DNA of 37,779 bases. It comes from JACQZO01 sp964512325. GTDB lineage: Bacteria; Patescibacteriota; Gracilibacteria; RBG-16-42-10. Under the pieces are notes generated by a model. It was not told where the DNA came from and did no database searches. It worked only from the letters and a program-made list of their open reading frames with translations. Numbering within the stretch: the stretch's first letter is position 1; the number at the start of each line of letters is the position of its first letter. Below are positions 16,048-23,941 of this stretch, piece after piece. The stretch covers positions 1-37,779 of the forward strand of contig CAZEGN010000011.1 of assembly GCA_964512325.1 (NCBI GenBank). The letters are read 5' to 3'. The translations under genes were made by a program, and so were the position numbers.

Positions 16048-16911
16048 ATGCGATCAGAGCTAGATGATAGAGAATGTCACGCAGCAGGAGCTTCCCCAAA
16101 GGTAGAAGTCAGGAGTGATGCGCCTAATAATGCGCAGCGAGACATTTTAGCTGTGTTGCATCAACCAAGACCTCTGTACCGCGGACTCTGGGCTGATCAG
16201 CTTTTTGATGGACAAGAGCTGCCAGTAGGTGGAAGTATATTTGATGATAAGTTAACAACTAAACTTGAATTGGATTTCGCCAGTTTTATAGAGGCAACAA
16301 AATCATTCACCAGGGAAAAGCTAGAACAGGAGTTTAAGGCTACTAAAGCAGCATTAGAAGATTGGTTGAATCGAGTCGGGGCAAGTGTCGATTCATATGC
16401 TTTTTTTGCAGCCACGAGAGTGATGTTGAAAGTACAAGAAGTATTGGCCTATGATCGTGCTCAACCTGATAAGAAAGCAGCGAGAGGTGCCGTATATCGT
16501 GAAACGCCAACGCCTAAACTATCAACGCTAAAAGGCAAAGCGATGTGTGCTGAGTATGCGGCGATGGGACAATATCTATTACAAAAGGTAGGCATGTCAT
16601 CTTCATATGTGACTGGGGTTTCAGTAGTGAATCCCGATTCTGATGATCTAGAAAACCATAGTTTCTTGGTCATTGCGGCAGGCGGAGAAGATTTGATTTT
16701 TGACATTGCGAGACCAATTACAGAGCAGAACTTGCCGCGGCTTTTAAGACCGGTAGTTCCTTTTACTTATGATGTGATCAAAGATAAAAGGAACATGGTG
16801 ATCAAAGCGGAGGATATTCTTAGACCAGGGCATGAAATATATTTTGGTGTAGGCAATCCTATGGATCAGGATGAGCCTAATGTTGTAGCTTCTGGGGCTC
16901 ACAGCAACTAG
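16048..16911 (+). CDS. Transglutaminase-like (Cys-His-Asp) protein
   Basis: A 287-aa protein whose C-terminal half has the transglutaminase-like order of catalytic residues: C167 in KGKAMCAEYAAMGQYLL, H204 in LENHSFLVI and D219 in LIFDIARP. Such proteins act as peptidases or amide-forming or amide-cleaving enzymes. Residues 70-140 are helical and could be a substrate or regulatory domain. No signal peptide is visible. It is divergent from the HEMEH protein, which suggests a shared regulatory region. The family member is not identified; the triad is what I see and the activity is inferred. Confidence 0.72.
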   Translation: MRSELDDRECHAAGASPKVEVRSDAPNNAQRDILAVLHQPRPLYRGLWADQLFDGQELPVGGSIFDDKLTTKLELDFASFIEATKSFTREKLEQEFKATKAALEDWLNRVGASVDSYAFFAATRVMLKVQEVLAYDRAQPDKKAARGAVYRETPTPKLSTLKGKAMCAEYAAMGQYLLQKVGMSSSYVTGVSVVNPDSDDLENHSFLVIAAGGEDLIFDIARPITEQNLPRLLRPVVPFTYDVIKDKRNMVIKAEDILRPGHEIYFGVGNPMDQDEPNVVASGAHSN

Positions 16912-16928
16912 AAAAAGGTTTGTGTTGA

Positions 16929-16957
16929 TTGATCCAGTTAGGGGGAGATGATATCTT
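16929..16957 (+). promoter_or_regulatory. Promoter of the APH-type kinase gene
   Basis: TTGATC (16929-16934) and TATCTT (16952-16957) are 17 bases apart, and the -10 is preceded by TGA, giving an extended -10. The ATG at 16982 lies 24 nt further on. Confidence 0.5.
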
Positions 16958-16981
16958 TTGGTGTGAATAAAGAACAAAGAT

Positions 16982-17875
16982 ATGACTAGTATGAAGCTAG
17001 AACGCGAGTCTATGAAGCCTGACTTATTGAGGCAGTGGAAAATGGCGGACGAATTTGATTTATCACTAGTCAAAGAAAGTGCCGATGGTCGTATGCTCTT
17101 TCGCGTAGATTCCAAACAAGCAGCATATGCTTTAAAGATTTATCCTTCAGCGAAAGCGCAAGCTGCTGTCAAAAAAGATATTGCTATCTTGCGATTCTTG
17201 GCAAATCACCACTTCCCAGTGCCTATTCTGTACGAGCCTATTAATGGAGAAGGGTTTGGCATGATTAATGGGCGGTATGCTTTTCTCTATCAATGGGTTG
17301 AAGGTCAGCATCCATCATCAACCGTGTCTACATTTCGCAAGTTGGGCGACCTGACTGGTCAGCTGCACTGTATTTCCACGGCTTATCCTTATCCGTCTGA
17401 TTTTTCTCCGTCAAGAGAGATAAGACAATGTATTTCATTTGCGGAGCAAGAAGGTGTTGATAAAAAGTATATTAATCTTCTCTTGAGTCTTCCTGATCTG
17501 GGTCAGTTTCCACAAGGGATTATGCACACCGATATTGGTCCTCATAATGTGCTTGAGTCTGCTAATCATGAATTGATTGTGGTTGATTGGGATGACGCCG
17601 GTACAGGCTCTATGCTGCTTGATATTAGCTGGTTACTTGAGCAATGCTTGTCTAATACGTGTATTTTTGACCATGCCAAAGCAAGGGCATGTTTATTAGC
17701 TTACCAAAAGCACCGCCAGCTAATACATCAAGAGATTACACACATATATGATGCCACCCTTTTCTTTGCGCTCTTATATTGGGCCTGTCCAGGCGGACAA
17801 AAGGAATTTGGCAGAAAACGCATTGATTGGCTCATCAATCATAGAAAGGAGTTCGAGAGTGTGCTGATAGTGTAA
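16982..17875 (+). CDS. Aminoglycoside phosphotransferase (APH) family kinase-like protein
   Basis: A 297-aa small-molecule kinase fold. The N lobe has ALKIY with the ATP-binding Lys52; the hinge is FLYQWVEGQ. The catalytic loop is HTDIGPHNV (H182, D184, N189), and the metal-binding Asp is in VVDWDDAG (D202). The usual HGD is changed to HTD. APH relatives phosphorylate antibiotics, homoserine, choline or other amino alcohols, and nothing here shows which. It has its own promoter and stands between the transglutaminase-like gene and the convergent NUDIX gene. I would not call it a resistance gene on this evidence. Confidence 0.85.
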   Translation: MTSMKLERESMKPDLLRQWKMADEFDLSLVKESADGRMLFRVDSKQAAYALKIYPSAKAQAAVKKDIAILRFLANHHFPVPILYEPINGEGFGMINGRYAFLYQWVEGQHPSSTVSTFRKLGDLTGQLHCISTAYPYPSDFSPSREIRQCISFAEQEGVDKKYINLLLSLPDLGQFPQGIMHTDIGPHNVLESANHELIVVDWDDAGTGSMLLDISWLLEQCLSNTCIFDHAKARACLLAYQKHRQLIHQEITHIYDATLFFALLYWACPGGQKEFGRKRIDWLINHRKEFESVLIV

Positions 17876-17944
17876 GATGAAGCTTTTTTGAGTGATAACT
17901 TGCTGCTTATCCCTTCAGAATATTTGTACTAAATTAGCAGTCTC

Positions 17945-18724
17945 TTATGTATTTGCGTGAATAATAAAGCCAGGCTCACTAAGCTGGTGTGACAGTGTTA
18001 AAGGCCTTTTCTGTTGGGTCAAATTGGTGCTTAAGTATCTTAAGACATCAATTGGCATAGCCATATGCATCATTGGTTCAATTGGAAACTCTAACATTTC
18101 ACGCGTTAAACCTGGAATTAAACCAGAGTTAGCCAAAAATAAAGCGGTTAAGTCGTTTACTTCTCCACGGAGCACTGTGTCTTTCGTAATGACACTGGGG
18201 GCACCCTGAAGTTCTCTTTCTGATACCTGAAATTGTAGGTCATCAGGCACGGTAGCCAGATACATGCGGCAATATGAGTTGTATCTACTATCATACACAA
18301 ATCCTAATTTTTGAGTTGTTATTAATTCAGTTAAATCTAATACAGATATATTTTGACAAGCTTCTTCTTGGAGCTCTCTGATGGCTGCTCCTAGGGGGCT
18401 TTCATAGCCGCTATTTTGAAACTCTTCAGTAGCGACCGATCCAATATAGGCAGCCTCTTGTGCAAACATGTTAGTATCTAGTTTTCCGCCTATTCCAGAG
18501 TATTGGCCTTTATGGGGTTCAGTATTTCTTTTTGCCAGTAAGACCTTTCCACTTGTAGTTACTAGAATTACAAAAGCTGCATAACGCGGAAACTTTTTTG
18601 TCTCATCGCATGCTGTTTCAATTTTTCTCCGCATTATTTCTTCAGCAGGTGAATACAACAGTTCGATATTGTCCTGTAGTCGATCAATACGCATTTGTAG
18701 ATGGAAATTATTGTTGTTCTGCAA
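17945..18724 (-). CDS. NUDIX hydrolase with interrupted Nudix box
   Basis: A 259-aa protein with a NUDIX domain at about residues 45-180. It has the strand AAFVILVTTSGKVLLAKRN, then SGIGGKLD, and the catalytic helix AAIRELQEEA, with the metal-binding Glu residues in RELQEE. In a standard box the GGK turn and the helix are about ten residues apart; here roughly 30 extra residues (NMFAQEAAYIGSVATEEFQNSG region) lie between. NUDIX enzymes hydrolyse nucleoside diphosphate-linked compounds, and the substrate is unknown. It follows the four-helix-bundle gene by 52 nt on the same strand. Confidence 0.85.
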   Translation of the reverse strand: MQNNNNFHLQMRIDRLQDNIELLYSPAEEIMRRKIETACDETKKFPRYAAFVILVTTSGKVLLAKRNTEPHKGQYSGIGGKLDTNMFAQEAAYIGSVATEEFQNSGYESPLGAAIRELQEEACQNISVLDLTELITTQKLGFVYDSRYNSYCRMYLATVPDDLQFQVSERELQGAPSVITKDTVLRGEVNDLTALFLANSGLIPGLTREMLEFPIEPMMHMAMPIDVLRYLSTNLTQQKRPLTLSHQLSEPGFIIHANT

Positions 18725-18776
18725 TATATAGCCTCAATGCACATTGAAGCAATGCCTTAATTGGTTATTATTGCGA

Positions 18777-19121
18777 TTACTTTTCAAGACTTCTTATCAA
18801 TCCACTAAGCATTTTACTTATAGTCTCTAGCTCATCATACCATCGTTGAAGTATATCTGGACTTAGATTGTGGTGTTTTAATAAGTTCATGGTAGCTACG
18901 GATTCATGACAAGAGCCTCTCGCAATGAGATAGAAATTACGTTTCTCTTTCTTGCTGTACTTTCCTGCCCCTTCAGCGATATTCAATACAATACTAGATA
19001 AAGATCTACTTAATTGATCTGTCAGATAATGAGGCATTCTTTTCTCTTTCATCTCCACTAATACGTCTGCATATAACTTTTCTGCACTCTGATATACCGG
19101 AAATTGTTCAAAGGTAAACAT
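18777..19121 (-). CDS. Four-helix-bundle protein (S23-like family)
   Basis: A 114-aa protein matching the four-helix-bundle family first found in 23S rRNA intervening sequences. Recognisable are FPVYQSAEKLYADV at the start, LTDQLSRSLSSIVLNIAEGAGK in the second helix, RNFYLIARGSCHESVATM and the final LSGLIRSLEK. The length is typical. The molecular function is unknown. Here it is free-standing and not inside an rRNA gene, as often in CPR and Bacteroidetes. Confidence 0.9.
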   Translation of the reverse strand: MFTFEQFPVYQSAEKLYADVLVEMKEKRMPHYLTDQLSRSLSSIVLNIAEGAGKYSKKEKRNFYLIARGSCHESVATMNLLKHHNLSPDILQRWYDELETISKMLSGLIRSLEK

Positions 19122-19202
19122 CTTGTCTCATTAAGTTCCGAAATGTTATCAAAACAAAAATGAAACTAACTTGTTCCTCATTCCTTTTCTTCAGTCTTCA
19201 TT

Positions 19203-19411
19203 CTTTTCTACGTCTCCGTCTTGTGATTCGTCTTCGAGTACACGAAATAGAGCTTTNNNNNNNNNNNNNNNNNNNNNNNNNNNNNNNNNNNNNNNNNNNN
19301 NNNNNNNNNNNNNNNNNNNNNNNNNNNNNNNNNNNNNNNNNNNNNNNNNNNNNNNNTTAGGAAGAAGGTAGGAGGTGAGACGTAGACGAAGGTTAAGACG
19401 AAGACTCGTCC
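19203..19411. repeat. 109-nt repeat, copy A, interrupted by scaffold gap, adjacent to tRNA-Asp
   Basis: The segments 19203-19256 and 19357-19411 match 19632-19740 base for base when joined, with the 100-N gap between them. The repeat lies 15 nt from the 3' CCA end of tRNA-Asp. It contains an internal inverted pair TCTACGTCTC / GAGACGTAGA and several CGTCTTCG-like words, so its transcript could fold. Apart from the repeat, 19122-19428 contains no gene I can support. Confidence 0.8.
19257..19356. other. Scaffold gap of exactly 100 N
   Basis: The run of exactly 100 N suggests a placeholder of unknown true length. The flanking bases join without loss when compared with copy B of the repeat, so the real distance may be zero, or extra repeat and tRNA units may be missing. 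Confidence 0.9.
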
Positions 19412-19425
19412 GCTAGGCGAACTCG

Positions 19426-19502
19426 TGGCGGGACTGGCGAGACTCGAACTCGTGACCTCTCGCGTGACAGGCGAGCGCTCTAACCAACTGAGCTACAATC
19501 CC
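19426..19502 (-). tRNA. tRNA-Asp (anticodon GTC)
   Basis: A full cloverleaf of 77 nt with encoded CCA. The acceptor arm is GGGATTG paired with CAGTCCC, the D arm GCTC...GAGC, the anticodon arm CTCGC-CTGTCAC-GCGAG (GTC), and the T arm has the TTCGAGT loop with one A-C mismatch at the stem base. The discriminator is G, as expected for Asp. Confidence 0.95.
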
Positions 19503-19558
19503 TTGAAATGTCGCAAACAAAATAACATGTCACTGCGCTCATTACATGAGGCATGTGG

Positions 19559-19587
19559 AATATAGGGGAATACCAGTCATCTGTCAA
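19559..19587 (-). promoter_or_regulatory. Promoter of tRNA-Asp
   Basis: On the minus strand a perfect TTGACA (19582-19587) and a TATATT -10 (19559-19564) are separated by 17 bases. The tRNA begins about 57 nt further on. Confidence 0.65.
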
Positions 19588-19631
19588 AAATAAATCTACT
19601 ATGGAGAAAGTGCAAACCTTCATTCTCCTGC

Positions 19632-19740
19632 CTTTTCTACGTCTCCGTCTTGTGATTCGTCTTCGAGTACACGAAATAGAGCTTTTTAGGAAGAAGGTAG
19701 GAGGTGAGACGTAGACGAAGGTTAAGACGAAGACTCGTCC
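19632..19740. repeat. 109-nt repeat, copy B, adjacent to tRNA-Thr
   Basis: This is the intact copy of the repeat, identical to the two halves of copy A. It ends 11 nt from the CCA end of tRNA-Thr, in the same orientation relative to the tRNA as copy A. Reading on the minus strand it begins GGACGAGTCTTCGTCTT. Confidence 0.85.
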
Positions 19741-19751
19741 TGTGGACTCGT

Positions 19752-19826
19752 TGGAGCCGACCAAGGGATTTGAACCCTCAACCTACAGTTTACGATACTA
19801 TTGCTCTACCGTTGAGCTAGGTCGGC
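19752..19826 (-). tRNA. tRNA-Thr (anticodon CGT)
   Basis: A 75-nt cloverleaf with encoded CCA. The acceptor arm is GCCGACC/GGTCGGC, the D arm GCTC...GAGC, the anticodon loop ATCGTAA gives CGT (reads ACG), and the T loop is TTCAAAT. The discriminator is T. No clear promoter lies directly upstream, where a 13-bp hairpin precedes it by about 12 nt. Confidence 0.94.
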
Positions 19827-19838
19827 ATGAATTGCTTC

Positions 19839-19871
19839 TATGAGCAGGCAAGATTTTTTTGCCTGCTCATA
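19839..19871. terminator. 13-bp hairpin between DUF3352 gene and tRNA-Thr
   Basis: TATGAGCAGGCAA and its exact reverse complement TTGCCTGCTCATA are separated by a 7-base loop. It lies 9 nt after the stop codon of the DUF3352 gene. No T-run follows the stem on either strand, so it is an atypical intrinsic terminator, a processing signal or an mRNA 3'-end stabiliser. Confidence 0.55.
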
Positions 19872-19880
19872 ACTATACTA

Positions 19881-21674
19881 TTATTTCACTAATTGCAATT
19901 GAGCAATGCTCTTAATCATGTTGCCATCAACTGTACTGTAGCTGGCTAAGTTGTTGAGCGTGTCAATTGCTGGTTTGATTTCAGTTGCAAACATGTCTGC
20001 ACTTTCGGAGTCTAGCATGAAGCTTGCGAAGGGAAGAATTGCATCTGCAATGGCGCGTAAATCAATATAGGAAATCATATTATTTGCCGGAACATTCTTA
20101 AGCAGATCAGGGTACTTGGGAGATTGTGCCAAGGAAGCTGCTGGAGTTTGCATAATGTCCAAAATTGATTTGATGCCATTAAGAGCACTACTTGCTAGCA
20201 AGATACGGCCATCTTGTGTGGTGGCATAGTTAAATACAGTTTCAGATCCATCGAGTTCAGCGGCAGAATGAATTGTGATGCCATTTTCTTCGCTTGATGT
20301 AGGAGCTGGCATGATAAGGCCACTTTCGCTGCTCGCTTGTGCAATAATAGCATTAGCAATTTTAGCCATTGTTTGCTCTGCTGCCGCGTTGTTGGTGATT
20401 TCAGTTAAAATGCTCACAGCAATTGGTGCCATTGAGCTATCAGCACCATGAATAGCAATGGCACTAGTTTGACGGAATAATGGTGCGATATCATTCGGAA
20501 TACTAATATTGAGTAGCTCGGCTAACTGGGTGAAAGCTTCACTTGGGGTGGTTGCACCATCAGCTTCTGTGGTCGCATCAACAGCCTCTAGTAGTGGACT
20601 AATATATCCTGAAAAGAGCTGTGCCAGATTGTGTCCCTCTTGGAAAAATAAAGTGTCGTTAGGTACACGATTGGTAAATGACGTTGTTGAATTATTGAAT
20701 AGGTTAGCGACTTGACCGTCAGCAAAAGAAGTGTAGCTCTCACTGTATAGGCCTTTTTGATTAAAGGTGAGACCAGTAAGGGAATTTGATTGATAAAGGG
20801 GATTGCTTAACATGCTTTGTTGTAGCTGTAAGTCACTTGGAGAGTTGTTCGGAGTAGAGTTTGATTCTAGTGCCGTAAAATACTTGATGTTGTCGAGGTA
20901 AATTGTTGCTAGTTGTGGTCCATTTAGTTTTGAGGCAAGCGCCAAAAAGTGTTGGTTTTTAGCAAAAACATCATCAGTGGGTGTGGTGGTTCTAGTAATG
21001 ACCTGACCCATCGCCTCAGCACTGCTGGTGATAATTATTAGCTTATTGCCTAAATTGGTAAGATAAATATTTGAGGCGTCTTCCGGTGTATTGCCGCCTG
21101 CTGTCGATACCTGAGTGACGGGGTGATTAGCAAGAGTGTTTTCTGAAATGACAGTGTTTTTATTTGTGCTGAAAAATCTTTTGAGAGTGGCCATAATTTG
21201 ATTGCTATCATCTGCACTCATTGTTTCAATGCCGACGATAACAGTACCTGATAATGGTGCACTGGTGGCATTCATTGAAGTGGATGTTGTGTCCCAAGCG
21301 AGATGAACTTTCTTGCTGCTTAAATAGCTGACTCCTTGCATGAGATCATTTTGTTGCTGCATGTCTGTGCCAGCAGCTGGGGAGCTAATAATCCAACTTG
21401 ATAGTCTTTGAATGCTGTTTTTTAAAGTGGTTACATTTTGCATTAATTCAGGAGAACTGCTGATTTGTGCAGCGATGTTGGGATTTGAAAGGTCAAGATA
21501 GGCGTATGCTGCTAAATCTTTTGCTATGAGTTGTGTAAAATCACTAGTCGTAGCCTGTATGACGCTATTATCAAAAGGCCACCATTCTCGTTGTGATGCA
21601 ACATAAGCATAGGCACCCCCGCCAATACCGAGTATAACTACAATTGTAAGAATAATTGTCGCAATGCGTCGCAT
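19881..21674 (-). CDS. DUF3352 domain-containing membrane-anchored protein
   Basis: A 597-aa protein with a single N-terminal membrane segment (residues 5-25), then a long extracytoplasmic domain. Segments such as DLAAYAYLDLSNP, LNGPQLATIYLDNIKYF, PNDTLFFQEGHNLAQLF and NMISYIDLRAIADAILPF match the repeated pattern of DUF3352, where 'Y-x-D' strands recur. The function is unknown. It is Ser/Thr/Asn-rich, as for a surface-exposed protein. It is divergent from uvrD and is followed by a hairpin and tRNA-Thr. Confidence 0.8.
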   Translation of the reverse strand: MRRIATIILTIVVILGIGGGAYAYVASQREWWPFDNSVIQATTSDFTQLIAKDLAAYAYLDLSNPNIAAQISSSPELMQNVTTLKNSIQRLSSWIISSPAAGTDMQQQNDLMQGVSYLSSKKVHLAWDTTSTSMNATSAPLSGTVIVGIETMSADDSNQIMATLKRFFSTNKNTVISENTLANHPVTQVSTAGGNTPEDASNIYLTNLGNKLIIITSSAEAMGQVITRTTTPTDDVFAKNQHFLALASKLNGPQLATIYLDNIKYFTALESNSTPNNSPSDLQLQQSMLSNPLYQSNSLTGLTFNQKGLYSESYTSFADGQVANLFNNSTTSFTNRVPNDTLFFQEGHNLAQLFSGYISPLLEAVDATTEADGATTPSEAFTQLAELLNISIPNDIAPLFRQTSAIAIHGADSSMAPIAVSILTEITNNAAAEQTMAKIANAIIAQASSESGLIMPAPTSSEENGITIHSAAELDGSETVFNYATTQDGRILLASSALNGIKSILDIMQTPAASLAQSPKYPDLLKNVPANNMISYIDLRAIADAILPFASFMLDSESADMFATEIKPAIDTLNNLASYSTVDGNMIKSIAQLQLVK

Positions 21675-21707
21675 AAAATCAAAATAAATAACAGTATGAA
21701 GAGTTTA

Positions 21708-21754
21708 CCGTTTAATTAAACTTAAGTAAAATAAACGGGCTATACGTTTAATTA
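21708..21754. promoter_or_regulatory. Repeated CGTTTAATTA sites between DUF3352 gene and uvrD
   Basis: CGTTTAATTA occurs at 21709-21718 and 21745-21754, 36 bases apart. The first copy forms part of a 12-bp perfect palindrome GTTTAATTAAAC (21710-21721). A minus-strand TTTACT/TAAACT pair with 17-base spacing brackets the palindrome, placing it inside the probable promoter of the DUF3352 gene. Confidence 0.35.
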
Positions 21755-21774
21755 GCACAGCGCTGAAATTTTTT

Positions 21775-23937
21775 ATGATTCTAGATAAATTAAATGATCA
21801 ACAAAAAGAGGTAGTAATGCATGTGCAGGGACCACTGCTGGTTATTGCTGGTGCTGGTTCTGGTAAAACAAAGGCACTTACCCATAGGATTGCTTATTTG
21901 ATGAGCAATCAGGCAATTAATGGCTTTGAAATTTTAGCGGTTACATTTACCAATAAGGCAGCGCAAGAAATGCGTAATCGCTTAGAAAAGCTACTTGCAG
22001 AAAGCGGTGCTCAAGTGTCTGGTACTCCTATGTTGGGCACCTTTCACTCAATTTGTGCACGCTTTTTAAGGCAAGATATTCACTATTTAGGTTATAAAAG
22101 TTCTTTTGTTATTTACGATACGAATGACCAATTACAAGTCTTAAAAGAAGTACTGGCAAAACTAAATCTTGATCCCAAAAAGTTTGTCCCTCAGGCCGTG
22201 TTGGGATATATCTCAAATGCCAAATCAGAACTTATTGCACCAGAAGAATACGCGAAGCAAGCGAAAGATTATTTTCAGGAAACTGTGGCTAAGGTATATC
22301 CTCTCTATGAACAGGCTTTGCATGCCAATAATGCTTTGGACTTTGACGATTTGATCTTTAAAACGGTGCAGCTGTTTCGCCGTTTTCCTGAAGTGCTTGA
22401 TCGCTATCAGGATCGATTTCATTACCTGTTGGTAGATGAGTATCAGGATACAAATCATGCCCAGTATACTTTCTTAAAATTGCTCGCTGAAAAGTATCGT
22501 AATCTTATGGTAGTGGGTGATGATTGGCAGGGTATTTATAGTTGGCGTGGTGCTGATATTCGCAATATTCTTAATTTTGAAAAGGACTATTCAGAAGCAA
22601 AGGTAATAAAGCTGGAGCGCAATTACCGCTCGACGCAGTTAATCCTGGATGCCTCGCATCATATCATTGAGAAAAATAACACGCGCACGGATAAACGCTT
22701 GTGGACAGATAAGGAGCAAGGAGACCAAATTGAAATTATTGAGGCATATGATGAACGTGAGGAGGCGATGATGATAGCCGAAAAAGTTCGTCATAGCTCG
22801 TATCCTCTAAAGGAACAGGTCGTGCTGTATCGTACTAATGCTCAGTCACGCTCATTAGAAGAAGCCTTGTTAAGACTGGGGATTACCTATCAGATTGTGG
22901 GCGGCGTCCGTTTTTACCAAAGACAAGAAATTAAAGATGTACTTGCGTATTTGTCACTCATTGTAAATCCGCAAGATACAATTGCCTTGCAACGTATTAT
23001 CAATGTGCCAGCACGCAAAATAGGAAAGACTGCCTGGGAGAAAATTCGTACTTACTTTGGCACTGAACCTATTGCCGTAAATCTTGGTTTAGCTCGTGCC
23101 TATGAAATGGGAGAATTAAACACGGCAACTAAGCAGGCTGTAGCCAGCTTCCTACAGCTTTTACAAAAGTTGCAGGAACTAGGAAAAGAGTTAACTGCTA
23201 GTGCATTGATTAGAGCTGTAATCGATTATACTGGGTACAAGTCTTATTTGTTGGATGGTACTGAAGAAGGTGAGGAGCGTTTTGCTAATGTACAAGAATT
23301 GCTCACTGTTTCTCAAAAATATGATCATTTAGTGCCTGAGCTGTCATTGGCAACTTTTCTAGAAGAAGTAGCCTTAATTGCAGATGTTGATTCAATGGAT
23401 ACGGAAAACAAGAGTTGTGTCACTTTGATGTCAGTACACGCTGCTAAAGGACTTGAGTTTGCAGTGGTGTATATCGCTGGCTTAGAAGAGAATATTTTCC
23501 CTCATTCACGTAGTCTTTTTGATCCAGAGCAAAGCGAAGAAGAGCGTCGGCTGATGTATGTTGCAATGACCAGAGCGGCTGAGCGTCTTTATTTGTTCTA
23601 TGCACGTCGTCGGTCGCTGTATGGAAATGTGCAAGCCAATCCAAGATCTCGTTTTATTGATGAAATACCTGCTCATTTGGTTACAGCTAATCGCCGTAAT
23701 CCGGCACGATTAGGGTCGCTAGGCAATTCTTTAAGTGCACCATCATCAATCATTGCTAAACCAGCGGCGCCAGTCACTGCTGAAGTATTGTATAAAGCTG
23801 GCGATAAAGTACGTCACCAGACATTCGGCGATGGTGTAATTGTGGATGTACGAGGAGATGTTGTTAGTGTTGCCTTCCCTGGTAAAGGAGTAAAAAAACT
23901 GGCATCATCTATTGCTCCCTTAGAAAAATTGGCTTAA
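21775..23937 (+). CDS. uvrD: UvrD/PcrA-type superfamily 1 DNA helicase
   Basis: ATP-dependent 3'-5' DNA helicase of repair and replication restart. Motifs in order are the Q motif LNDQQKEVV, Walker A AGAGSGKT (25-32), TFTNKAAQEM, GTFHSICARFLR, Walker B VDEYQDTN (about 220), VGDDWQGIYSWRGAD, LERNYRS, YRTNAQSRSLEEAL, MSVHAAKGLEF and YVAMTRAAERLYL. The C terminus has the Tudor-like GDKVRHQTFGDGVIVDVRG found in PcrA/UvrD. The 720-aa length is typical. It heads a likely operon: the next gene starts 5 nt after the stop. Confidence 0.97.
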   Translation: MILDKLNDQQKEVVMHVQGPLLVIAGAGSGKTKALTHRIAYLMSNQAINGFEILAVTFTNKAAQEMRNRLEKLLAESGAQVSGTPMLGTFHSICARFLRQDIHYLGYKSSFVIYDTNDQLQVLKEVLAKLNLDPKKFVPQAVLGYISNAKSELIAPEEYAKQAKDYFQETVAKVYPLYEQALHANNALDFDDLIFKTVQLFRRFPEVLDRYQDRFHYLLVDEYQDTNHAQYTFLKLLAEKYRNLMVVGDDWQGIYSWRGADIRNILNFEKDYSEAKVIKLERNYRSTQLILDASHHIIEKNNTRTDKRLWTDKEQGDQIEIIEAYDEREEAMMIAEKVRHSSYPLKEQVVLYRTNAQSRSLEEALLRLGITYQIVGGVRFYQRQEIKDVLAYLSLIVNPQDTIALQRIINVPARKIGKTAWEKIRTYFGTEPIAVNLGLARAYEMGELNTATKQAVASFLQLLQKLQELGKELTASALIRAVIDYTGYKSYLLDGTEEGEERFANVQELLTVSQKYDHLVPELSLATFLEEVALIADVDSMDTENKSCVTLMSVHAAKGLEFAVVYIAGLEENIFPHSRSLFDPEQSEEERRLMYVAMTRAAERLYLFYARRRSLYGNVQANPRSRFIDEIPAHLVTANRRNPARLGSLGNSLSAPSSIIAKPAAPVTAEVLYKAGDKVRHQTFGDGVIVDVRGDVVSVAFPGKGVKKLASSIAPLEKLA

Positions 23938-23941
23938 TTCT

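Noticed and set aside
16982..17875. Antibiotic-resistance aminoglycoside kinase
   Set aside because: Only the general APH fold is supported; no subfamily residue or context points to aminoglycosides.
19160..19371. Open frames crossing the N gap
   Set aside because: They consist largely of undetermined bases and lie in a structured repeat next to tRNA genes.
19480..19764. 94-aa minus-strand open frame
   Set aside because: It overlaps the 5' end of tRNA-Asp, runs through the repeat and into tRNA-Thr, so it is not a gene.
19203..19826. Integrative element attachment sites at the tRNA genes
   Set aside because: No integrase, phage or plasmid genes are in the window, and the repeats are outside, not within, the tRNA 3' ends.
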